From NCBI GenBank assembly GCA_018676385.1, contig JABHEX010000268.1, positions 1 to 6,082 of the forward strand: 6,082 nucleotides of DNA. Reading direction: 5' to 3'. Numbering within the stretch: the stretch's first letter is position 1; the number at the start of each line of letters is the position of its first letter. The DNA is from Akkermansiaceae bacterium. GTDB lineage: Bacteria; Verrucomicrobiota; Verrucomicrobiia; Verrucomicrobiales; Akkermansiaceae. Shown here one piece after another: positions 1-6,038 of this stretch. The notes below the pieces were generated by a model. The model was not told the origin of the DNA and did not search any database. It saw only the letters and a list, made by a program, of their open reading frames with translations. A program made the position numbers and the translations under genes.

Positions 1-1
1 A

Positions 2-133
2 AAAATCGATTATCACGCTGAGAATCTTGCATTGTCAGATGGAGTTATCGCTGTAGGTGGGGATTCAGGGCCGGTTCGGGTAATACAACCCATGCCAAAG
101 GACTGGCTACCACCGGGGGTGACCCCAAGGTAA
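2..133 (+). CDS. 3' end of an unidentified protein (possibly Fmt C-terminus)
   Basis: An open frame enters from the left edge and stops at TAA 131-133, giving the last 43 residues of a protein. The tail contains LSDGVIAVGGDSGPVRVIQP and ends PKDWLPPGVTPR. The pattern of DG, a short beta strand, G-G-D, then VRVIQP loosely resembles the last beta hairpin of the C-terminal domain of methionyl-tRNA formyltransferase (typically DG-hydrophobic-VACGDGALRLLEVQP). A translation gene would suit the position just before ileS. The match is short and the usual lysine-rich ending is absent, so the identity is a guess. It does not resemble the C-terminus of RibF, the usual neighbour of ileS in proteobacteria. 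The other two forward frames and the reverse strand offer nothing better here. That this is coding sequence is fairly likely; what it encodes is uncertain. Confidence 0.5.
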   Translation, partial: KIDYHAENLALSDGVIAVGGDSGPVRVIQPMPKDWLPPGVTPR

Positions 134-146
134 GGTGGCATTACCT
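128..146 (+). other. Small inverted repeat over the stop codon of the upstream gene
   Basis: AGGTAA (128-133) is perfectly complementary to TTACCT (141-146) across a 7-base loop. The left arm includes the TAA stop of the upstream gene. No T-run follows, so it is not a classical terminator. It may be a minor mRNA structure in the ileS leader or chance. The whole gap between this stop and ileS is about 80 bases. That is too short for a T-box leader, and I see no T-box motif or convincing sigma70 promoter in it. ileS may therefore be read from a promoter upstream of the window. Confidence 0.2.
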
Positions 147-213
147 GTTGCATAACTGAACTCAGCGGTTGACCCACTCGATGTCAGTAGTTAGCTTCCG
201 CGCCGCTGAAGTC

Positions 214-2928
214 ATGAGTGAGGACAATAAAAACTACAAAGATACACTGAGTTTGCCGGAAACCACATTTCCGATGCGAGGTGATCTGGTGAAAAATGAG
301 CCGCTACGTCTTGATGGATGGGAGAAACAGAACCTCTATCAGCAGATACAAGCGCGCCGCAAGGCTACGAATGCACCGCGTTTCATTCTTCATGATGGCC
401 CTCCATTTGCCAACGGGGATGTGCATATGGGCACCGCCTTAAACAAGGTGCTTAAGGATCTGGTTGTAAAGTCGAAGACAATGGCAGGTTTTGAGACACC
501 TTACATTCCGGGTTGGGACTGTCATGGATTGCCAATCGAATTTAAGGTCATGCAGGATGCTCGGGATGAAGAACCTGCCGAAATTCGACGTCGCTGTGAA
601 GAATTTGCTCGAGGCTGGATTGACACGCAGAAAGCCTCATTCAAGCGCCTCGGTGTCCTTGGGGATTGGGAAAACCCATACCTGACACTCGATCCTGCTT
701 ATGAATCAGACATTATTCGTACTTTTGCTGGCATGGTGGAGAAAGGGTTAGTTTATCAGTCACAAAAACCAGTTCAGTGGTCTTACGGAGCGAAGACGGC
801 ACTTGCCGAGGCGGAGGTTGAGTATCAGGATAAGAAATCCATTGCGATTTTTGTGAAATTTGAAGTGCCAAACGCACCCAATCTGCCAGACAACACATCT
901 TTCGCTATCTGGACTACAACGCCGTGGACGCTGCCAGCAAACCTTGGTATAGCTGTGCACGAGCGCCTCACCTACGTTGTTGGTCTATTTGAAAAAGAGG
1001 GGATACCGAACCAGAGCATTATTATTGTGCGTGAACTGCTGGAGGAGTTTCAGGAAAAGACAGGTCTCACGCTCATAGAGGAACTGACTGAAGTTAAAGG
1101 TGCCGAACTGGAAGGCCTTGACGCTCAGCACCCATTTATTGATCGTAAATCCAAAGTCATTCTCGCGCCATTTGTTACCACCGAGGCAGGAACTGGGGCA
1201 GTACACATTGCTCCAGGACACGGTGCAGATGACTACTCTGCTGGAATGCAGAATGGTCTCGCTGTGCTCTCTCCGGTTGACGATGATGGTAGGTTCAGCG
1301 AGGAAGTCGGTGTAGATGAGCTCATTGGCCTACATGTCATGGAGGACAACGAGGCGAATATTGGGGTTTTGCGTATTCTTGCAGCTAAGGGAGCCTTGCT
1401 CGGAAAGGAAAATTACAAGCACTCCTATCCACATTGTTGGCGATCGAAAACACCAATCATTTTCCGTGCTGTTGAGCAGTTTTTCATTAGAATTGATGAT
1501 CTGCGTCAGAAAGCGTTAGCAGAGATTGATGAGACCACTTGGTTACCTGCTTGGGGGCGTAACCGCATTCACGGCACTGTTGAAGCTCGTCCAGACTGGT
1601 GCATCTCGCGCCAGCGCACGTGGGGGGTACCACTTCCTGTATTCTTTGATAAAAACGGAGAGGTTATTCTGGATGCCAATGTTGTCCGAAAGATTGCTGA
1701 CATGGTTGAGGAAGAAGGCACCAACGTTTGGTTTGAGCTCTCTGATGCTGAACTAGCAGCGCGGCTGGATCTTCCGGAAGGTAGTACTAAATGCCGAGAT
1801 ACACTGGATGTTTGGATCGATTCTGGATGCTCACACGTTGCAGTTATGGATCGGCACCCTGAACTTTCACGTCCTGCTGATCTCTATCTTGAAGCCACCG
1901 ATCAGCACCGTGGTTGGTTCCAGAGCAGTCTTATGCTTAGCGTAGCTGTGAGTGATAAAGCGCCCTACAAGTCGGTTCTCACACATGGATTTGTTGTCGA
2001 TAAAGATGGCGGAAAAATTTCTAAATCGGCGGCCAAGGCAAAGGGAAAACCTACCGACGCGGCGCATTTTTATAATAAATATGGAGCAGATATTGTAAGG
2101 CTCTGGGTGTCATCTGTTGATTGGCAGACGGAGGTGCCTTTTGGTGAAGATTTGTTCAAACAAATTGCTGACCCATACCGACGTTTGAGAAACACTTTCC
2201 GCATCATGTTAGGTAACCTCGATGGTTTTAATCCTAGCGAACATAGCATTCCATTTGCTGATATGCCGCTTCTTGACCGCTGGATTCTTGAGCGTCTAGA
2301 TAGCGTGATTTCCGAGTGTAAAGCGGCATATGAAAACTTTGAGTTTCGAAAAGTATTTAATAGTATTAATACCTTCTGCTCGAACGATCTTAGTGCGCTT
2401 TACGTAGATATTACTAAGGACCGCATGTATTGTGATCCGATAGACAGTGTGCGCCGGCGCGCTACTCAAACGGCTTTCGCTGAAATTTTCTTGGCTATTT
2501 CAAAACTGCTAGCGCCTGTTCTTGCCTACACAGCTGACGAAGCATGGGAGCATTGTGCGTTTACAGAGGGTAGTGTCCACGCTCAAGATTTTCCCGTGGC
2601 CAAATATTCTAGCCGCGAGGCTACCGAGACAGTTAGTGAGTTACTGAAGCTGCGCGATCAGATACAGCAGAAGGTAGAAGAGCAAGTACAAGCGAAGGCC
2701 TTCAATAAAAACAATGAGGCTGAAGTTACTGTTCCCACACCAGAGAATAAAGATATCGAGATGCTTCTCAGGGACCGCAGCTTCACCACAGAGTTTTTCA
2801 TTGTAGCGGATCTTAAGCTAGGAGCTGATTTTGCTGCCAAGAAGACGGAGTATTCTATGTGTCCGCGATGCCGTCGTTATGAGCCGCTTGTCACTGATGT
2901 CTGTCAGCGGTGCAGTGAGGTTGCTTAA
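214..2928 (+). CDS. ileS: Isoleucyl-tRNA synthetase (class I, bacterial type 1)
   Basis: IleRS charges tRNA(Ile) with isoleucine in the cytoplasm and edits mischarged valine. From ATG 214 it has 904 residues (E. coli about 938). In order: the N-terminal YKDTLSLPETTFPMRG block; class I signature HMGT at 71-74 within GPPFANGDVHMGTALNK, where most IleRS have HIGH; GWDCHGLP 100-107; CP1 editing domain with TTTPWTLPAN 234-243 and GTGAVHIAPGHGADDY 326-341, in which H331 and D340 match the E. coli editing residues H333 and D342; WCISRQRTWGVP 462-473; DVWIDSGCS 532-540; DQHRGWF from 563; KISKS 601-605 for KMSKS; anticodon-binding domain; C-terminal zinc knuckle C883/C886-C897/C900. ATG 214 was chosen because homologues begin just before the YKDTLSLPET-like block. 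ATG 181 and TTG 169 are in frame and would add 11 or 15 unconserved residues. No start has a clear Shine-Dalgarno. The C-terminal zinc module marks the mupirocin-sensitive bacterial type rather than the eukaryote-like type 2. lspA follows after 11 bases. Confidence 0.97.
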   Translation: MSEDNKNYKDTLSLPETTFPMRGDLVKNEPLRLDGWEKQNLYQQIQARRKATNAPRFILHDGPPFANGDVHMGTALNKVLKDLVVKSKTMAGFETPYIPGWDCHGLPIEFKVMQDARDEEPAEIRRRCEEFARGWIDTQKASFKRLGVLGDWENPYLTLDPAYESDIIRTFAGMVEKGLVYQSQKPVQWSYGAKTALAEAEVEYQDKKSIAIFVKFEVPNAPNLPDNTSFAIWTTTPWTLPANLGIAVHERLTYVVGLFEKEGIPNQSIIIVRELLEEFQEKTGLTLIEELTEVKGAELEGLDAQHPFIDRKSKVILAPFVTTEAGTGAVHIAPGHGADDYSAGMQNGLAVLSPVDDDGRFSEEVGVDELIGLHVMEDNEANIGVLRILAAKGALLGKENYKHSYPHCWRSKTPIIFRAVEQFFIRIDDLRQKALAEIDETTWLPAWGRNRIHGTVEARPDWCISRQRTWGVPLPVFFDKNGEVILDANVVRKIADMVEEEGTNVWFELSDAELAARLDLPEGSTKCRDTLDVWIDSGCSHVAVMDRHPELSRPADLYLEATDQHRGWFQSSLMLSVAVSDKAPYKSVLTHGFVVDKDGGKISKSAAKAKGKPTDAAHFYNKYGADIVRLWVSSVDWQTEVPFGEDLFKQIADPYRRLRNTFRIMLGNLDGFNPSEHSIPFADMPLLDRWILERLDSVISECKAAYENFEFRKVFNSINTFCSNDLSALYVDITKDRMYCDPIDSVRRRATQTAFAEIFLAISKLLAPVLAYTADEAWEHCAFTEGSVHAQDFPVAKYSSREATETVSELLKLRDQIQQKVEEQVQAKAFNKNNEAEVTVPTPENKDIEMLLRDRSFTTEFFIVADLKLGADFAAKKTEYSMCPRCRRYEPLVTDVCQRCSEVA

Positions 2929-2939
2929 CAAATATTGTC

Positions 2940-3554
2940 ATGTCAGAAAAACCATCCAGAAAGGCTATCATAAAGTTAATGGTCCTAGTGAGTTTGCCTC
3001 TCTATATAATTGATCAATTATCTAAGTGGTGGATTGTCTTCAATTTTAAGTTGCCGAGAATATTTGAAGTGAATGGCGTAACTTACGGGTATGAGGACAC
3101 GCGAATCATGATTGAGGGATTTTTCAATTTAGTGCGTCGTCATAATCAAGGTGCCGCCTTTGGTATTGGGAATGGAACATCATGGGCACCAGTAGTGTTT
3201 TTGTGTGTCTTGGTTATAGCTTTATTGGCTATTTTGTTTTTCTGGAAGCGTGGGTCATTCACTGGGCCAGCCCGATGGTCTGCGCCATTACTCATTGCGG
3301 GTATCCTCGGAAACTTGACTGATAGATTATTTCAAGGTTTTTGGTTGTTGGAATTTCAGGATGCTGGTTTTTGGACCCGACTAAGCAAGGGATACGTGGT
3401 TGATTTTCTTGATTTTACTATTCCCATCGTCGATTACCGATGGCCTGCATTTAATGTTGCGGATAGCTGTATTACAATTTCTGCGATATTGCTTTTTATC
3501 ACTGCGCTAATGGAAGGACGGCAGGAGTTTATGGACTCTAAGAGTAGTAAATGA
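2940..3554 (+). CDS. lspA: Lipoprotein signal peptidase (signal peptidase II)
   Basis: This inner-membrane aspartyl protease removes signal peptides from diacylglyceryl-modified prolipoproteins. All family signatures are visible in the 204 residues: D25xxxK29 at the end of TM1 (about 10-25); N69-QGAAFG just before TM2 (about 84-102); GNLTDR 124-129 closing TM3 (about 113-127); GYVVDF with catalytic D155; and PAFNVAD with catalytic D175 at the start of TM4 (about 173-191). The D155/D175 dyad corresponds to D124/D143 of Pseudomonas LspA. The protein is longer than usual (160-170 residues). K29 to N69 spans 40 residues against 26 in E. coli, and R129 to D155 spans 26 against 8. Both extra stretches fall in periplasmic elements. 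The gene starts 11 bases after ileS, so the two are probably one operon, a very common arrangement. The only SD-like bases (GAGG 2917-2920) are too far from the ATG. Confidence 0.96.
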   Translation: MSEKPSRKAIIKLMVLVSLPLYIIDQLSKWWIVFNFKLPRIFEVNGVTYGYEDTRIMIEGFFNLVRRHNQGAAFGIGNGTSWAPVVFLCVLVIALLAILFFWKRGSFTGPARWSAPLLIAGILGNLTDRLFQGFWLLEFQDAGFWTRLSKGYVVDFLDFTIPIVDYRWPAFNVADSCITISAILLFITALMEGRQEFMDSKSSK

Positions 3555-3555
3555 G

Positions 3556-3590
3556 CAATTCTTCGCTGAACTATTTATATAGCGGAATTG
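3556..3590 (+). terminator. Stem-loop directly after lspA, possible 3' end
   Basis: Two bases past the lspA stop, CAATTC (3556-3561) pairs with GAATTG (3585-3590) and CGCT (3564-3567) with AGCG (3581-3584). The left arm has a TT bulge (3562-3563) and the loop is 13 bases. Ten base pairs placed exactly here suggest a 3'-end structure for the ileS-lspA transcript. No T-run follows, so it would be either a weak or factor-dependent terminator or an mRNA-stabilising hairpin. Confidence 0.35.
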
Positions 3591-3612
3591 ATACTACCAA
3601 ATGACGATGCTA

Positions 3613-3632
3613 CAAGTGATAGCACACACTTG
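3613..3632. repeat. Short perfect inverted repeat in the convergent intergenic region
   Basis: CAAGTG (3613-3618) and CACTTG (3627-3632) are perfect complements around an 8-base loop. It lies in the 195-base gap (3555-3749) between the convergent lspA and DUF2062 genes. Apart from this and the hairpin just after lspA, the gap shows only a 5-base inverted repeat at 3704-3719 and no credible open frame. Function is unknown and it may be chance. Confidence 0.2.
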
Positions 3633-3749
3633 GGAGCCATTTTATCAGCACTGCTGCACCTTTCAGGTCTAATTTAGTTGGTATTTAAACCTCAGGAGAT
3701 AACGAATGTGCGGGCATTCATAGTGTTAGGTGTAAAATTAGGACGTAGT

Positions 3750-4313
3750 CTAGGAGCTCTTTTTTATCGAGCTAGGTGATTCAGATCTCCTCATTGATGG
3801 AGTTAGGCGCTTTCCTTTATGAGGAAGGAAAGCGGAAATGCCATAGACTATTGGGTAAGCGATAATGCTTAATACGATTCCGAGTGTGATGAATCCCACG
3901 ACAAAGCTCGCCATGTTGAGAGTGACCCCGAAGACGGTTTTTTCGACGTCTAGCATGTGTAATAATGCGTGGTTGCTGTTAGATCTGATCCAGTCGCCTA
4001 GGCGTTCTTGTGCTAACCATATAGGAGCTTGTGTAAAGGGGTTGCTCACCCAGCACGCAGCCATTGCAATGGGTATATTGACACGAGCTCTGACCCCAGC
4101 GAGGGCAGCAAGAAGCATTTGGAAGGGGATAGGCAACATGGCACAAAACAGACCAACAGAAAGCCCACCAGCTACTGTGTAGCGGCACGGGTGCCAGAGG
4201 TCGCGATCGAACAAGGGCTTAGTTATTGATATAAGCCAGGGATATTTCTGAATGCGTGGGTGCCTAAGGTAGCGGTAAGCACGCCGTACTATTCTGAGAT
4301 AGCGTCGTTTCAT
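3750..4313 (-). CDS. DUF2062 integral membrane protein
   Basis: This 187-residue membrane protein resembles the DUF2062 family (PF09835), whose biochemical function I do not know. The basic N-terminus (about 1-45, rich in Arg and Lys, with HPRIQKYPWL) should face the cytoplasm. The family core follows: VAGGLSVGLFCAMLPIPFQM (47-66), with a small-residue helix leading to a Pro-x-Pro turn, then a second helix with ARVNIPIAMAACWVSNPFTQ (76-95), including the N91-P92-F93-T94 signature. An amphipathic LGDWIRSN stretch leads to a long hydrophobic hairpin (about 134-163) and a hydrophilic, Ser/Lys-rich tail (165-187). The ATG at 4311-4313 begins directly before the basic leader. No Shine-Dalgarno is visible. 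The gene converges on lspA and lies beyond the terminator of its upstream minus-strand neighbour, so it should have its own promoter in 4314-4366. I could not pick out a convincing one. Confidence 0.85.
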   Translation of the reverse strand: MKRRYLRIVRRAYRYLRHPRIQKYPWLISITKPLFDRDLWHPCRYTVAGGLSVGLFCAMLPIPFQMLLAALAGVRARVNIPIAMAACWVSNPFTQAPIWLAQERLGDWIRSNSNHALLHMLDVEKTVFGVTLNMASFVVGFITLGIVLSIIAYPIVYGISAFLPHKGKRLTPSMRRSESPSSIKKSS

Positions 4314-4366
4314 ATTTGTGGTGAGCAGATGTTTCTCATTAACAGTTGTTACTATGGCTTGATACG

Positions 4367-4399
4367 AAAAAACCCGCCACTGGATTTCAGAGGCGGGTT
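4367..4399 (-). terminator. Rho-independent terminator of the TIGR04073-type gene
   Basis: Read on the minus strand, AACCCGCC (4399-4392) pairs with GGCGGGTT (4378-4371). Inside that stem, after one mismatch, CTG (4390-4388) pairs with CAG (4382-4380) around a 5-base loop. The stem runs into six T (4372-4367). This is a GC-rich stem with a U-tract, 26 bases past the stop codon at 4426. It separates the upstream two-gene minus-strand cluster from the DUF2062 gene. On the plus strand the stem is followed by A residues, so it acts in one direction only. Confidence 0.9.
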
Positions 4400-4425
4400 A
4401 AAAATGTTAAATGGGAACTAAGGAT

Positions 4426-4854
4426 TTACCATTTCTGGGTACGAACATGGTAAAAGCTTTCTGCTCCGAGTGTGGGAGGGAACTCTGAAAGTCCATCGTG
4501 TGGATTCATTTCAATGCGATGATCTTCTCCACCACGCTTGTATGGTGCTTTGAATGTGCCATGGTAGGTTGGGTAATGAAAAGTTACCAGTTCATAGAAC
4601 CCGTAGCCAAGACGCTTGAACATACGGCGACCACCGTCCACTGCTCCATATGACCAGCCTGCCTTGTGACCGTATTTGTTTGACTTGCGCACTATTTGCT
4701 CAGGAATCTCAACGATGCCGTAGAGAATATTACTCAGCGCTCGGCCAAGCTTCCGGGAGGAGTTGTAAGTTGAGCCAGGAGGCGCTTGGATGTCAGCCAT
4801 TGCACCAGTGGTAGTAATGACAAGAGCTATAGCAATCGTTAGTGACTTTTTCAT
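4426..4854 (-). CDS. Secreted exosortase system-associated protein, TIGR04073-like
   Basis: This is a small exported protein of 142 residues with no known biochemical activity. Residues 1-20 form a typical Sec signal peptide: KK, a hydrophobic core, then GAMA with probable signal peptidase I cleavage before D21. There is no lipobox cysteine, so it should not be an LspA substrate. The mature part has a conserved-looking core RKLGRALSNILYGIVEIPEQ (34-53), then a glycine- and aromatic-rich segment (GAVDGGRRMFKRLGYGFYEL 70-89, then TFHYPTYHG), and a polar C-terminus ending QKW. The K-L-G-R-x-L-x-N-x-x-x-G-x-x-E-I-P pattern and the length match my memory of TIGR04073, a family found mostly in exosortase-bearing Verrucomicrobia. 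No PEP-CTERM sorting tail is present and no exosortase gene is in the window. The gene starts 56 bases after the HEAT-like gene on the same strand, suggesting an operon, and ends at a strong terminator. No Shine-Dalgarno precedes the ATG. Confidence 0.85.
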   Translation of the reverse strand: MKKSLTIAIALVITTTGAMADIQAPPGSTYNSSRKLGRALSNILYGIVEIPEQIVRKSNKYGHKAGWSYGAVDGGRRMFKRLGYGFYELVTFHYPTYHGTFKAPYKRGGEDHRIEMNPHDGLSEFPPTLGAESFYHVRTQKW

Positions 4855-4910
4855 CGTGGAAGTATTCTGGCTGCCAATCGTTGGTGTGGCAACGGAAAAA
4901 TAGATTTTTT

Positions 4911-6038
4911 CTATTCGCCACCAAGTTCGCGGAGTCTACGCTCCACAAATTCTTTGGCGCGTTCAGCTTTGTCTATAACCTTGTCATCTTGGTCTTCTAT
5001 GAAAAACTCCAATACTGAGATAGCCCACTCGTGCTTTTGGTTTGCCATGCCACGTATTACTTGCAATTTCTCTTTCTGAGTTGTGGCAGTACCTGCAAAT
5101 GCCTTCCACATGTCAGCTAGGTCCTCAGAGTCACGTTTGCGGTCTCTGAGCAGAAATGCGTAGGTTGCATCAAAGGCCTTGGCGCGAAGTTTGCTGTTTT
5201 CAGTCGTTTCAATGAAATCTACAAGAGTGTCAAACTGGCTGTCATCTGACCACTTGCCAAGTGCAGCCAGTGCGGCATTGACACTGTTAGCGTTCTTGGA
5301 TTTGAGAATTTCACCTACGGTTTTAGCGGCTTTGTCACCACCGGTGGCACCTAGAAGGCGTAGCATGGCAAATTTAGACGAATCTTGTAATGCGCTTTCG
5401 AATGTGCCATGGATAGGATTGACAAAAGACTCTTTTGCTTCGGACTGAGAAATCAAATCTGCTGCGGCTCTCTCAGCAGCACCGCGAACAGTGGCAGAGT
5501 CTGTGTCATTGATGAGTATGAGGAAATCATTGATGTAATCATCAGCGGGCTGTCCGATCGCGGAGGCACGTGCTGCCTCAATCGCAGCGGCAGCAGAGTC
5601 GTGGTCCTTTGTAGTTTTTGCGAATTCAAGTAGCGGAGCGATGTTCGCTACCGCTTTTCGCCGCGCCATGACACTCTTGAATATATCCGTGCGAATGCTG
5701 GGTCGTGTCCTAGTTTTGATAACGTGATTGAGGATCACATCGTTTACATCGTAGCTTCCATTGGCACGAGTGTAGGCGAGGGTTTTTAGAAGAAGAGAGC
5801 GGTTCGTTGTTTCTTGGGCGCTTGTTGTGCGATTAAGAACCCCTTTTAACTGCTGTAAGTTCAATTCGATTCCGTCTTGAAGTTTGCCTGCATCATTAAG
5901 TTCCTTTGCTTGTGCGAGCACTTCATTAACCTCAGCAGTCTCATCGCGGTCATTCTTAACAGACAAAAATACAACAGCAGTAATAGCAAATACGAGTGTT
6001 AGAATGCCAATGATTGCATACTTTGCGCCTTTCGTCAT
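4911..6038 (-). CDS. Membrane-anchored HEAT-like alpha-solenoid protein
   Basis: I do not recognise a named family; what can be seen is architecture. From ATG 6038 it has 375 residues. A single N-terminal transmembrane helix (about 6-27, GILTLVFAITAVVFLSV) follows a short basic start, predicting a cytoplasmic N-terminus and an extracytoplasmic body. The rest is almost wholly helical, rich in Ala, Asp, Glu and Lys, with repeated helix pairs of about 30-45 residues: about 167-195, 222-263 (including NSVNAALAALGKW), 267-297 and 323-347. These look like degenerate HEAT or armadillo repeats, usually protein-binding scaffolds. There are no cysteines and no catalytic motif that I can see. The frame stays open upstream of ATG 6038 to the window edge, adding TATLPEAPVSKSG just before Met1. 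The true start may therefore be outside the window and this entry may be 5'-partial. The TIGR04073-type gene lies 56 bases downstream on the same strand. Confidence 0.85.
   Translation of the reverse strand: MTKGAKYAIIGILTLVFAITAVVFLSVKNDRDETAEVNEVLAQAKELNDAGKLQDGIELNLQQLKGVLNRTTSAQETTNRSLLLKTLAYTRANGSYDVNDVILNHVIKTRTRPSIRTDIFKSVMARRKAVANIAPLLEFAKTTKDHDSAAAAIEAARASAIGQPADDYINDFLILINDTDSATVRGAAERAAADLISQSEAKESFVNPIHGTFESALQDSSKFAMLRLLGATGGDKAAKTVGEILKSKNANSVNAALAALGKWSDDSQFDTLVDFIETTENSKLRAKAFDATYAFLLRDRKRDSEDLADMWKAFAGTATTQKEKLQVIRGMANQKHEWAISVLEFFIEDQDDKVIDKAERAKEFVERRLRELGGE

Noticed and set aside
134..213. Possible T-box or other riboswitch leader for ileS
   Set aside because: The gap is only about 80 bases, with no T-box sequence, no specifier-loop structure and no terminator/antiterminator pair.
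491..1756. Several open frames of 64-76 codons on both strands inside ileS
   Set aside because: They overlap a full-length, motif-complete ileS, have no recognisable domains and no start signals. They are shadow frames.
2831..3013. 60-codon plus-strand frame spanning the end of ileS and the start of lspA
   Set aside because: Both flanking frames are strongly supported by conserved motifs to their ends. This frame has no domain and lies out of frame with both.
3588..3616. Sigma70-like pair TTGATA, 17 bases, TACAAG on the plus strand after lspA
   Set aside because: The -35 match is good but the -10 matches only 4 of 6. It would drive only antisense RNA into DUF2062, and it overlaps the lspA 3' hairpin. 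Chance is the simpler explanation.
3695..3723. AGGAG followed by ATG and a five-codon frame
   Set aside because: It is too short to be a gene, nothing follows it in frame, and the organism does not seem to use SD sequences.
3865..4229. 105- and 66-codon plus-strand frames, plus a 69-codon minus-strand frame, overlapping the DUF2062 gene
   Set aside because: The DUF2062 frame has a coherent membrane topology and the NPFT signature. The others have no domain logic.
4896..4915. AT-rich hairpin (AATAG/CTATT) at the solenoid stop codon, with a short T-run on the minus strand
   Set aside because: It has only five A/T-rich pairs, overlaps the stop codon, and the T-run is only about five bases counting the end of the stem. 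It is too weak to call a terminator and more consistent with read-through to the next gene.
5179..5633. 89- and 74-codon plus-strand frames antisense to the solenoid gene
   Set aside because: They are shadows of a coherent helical-repeat protein on the minus strand.
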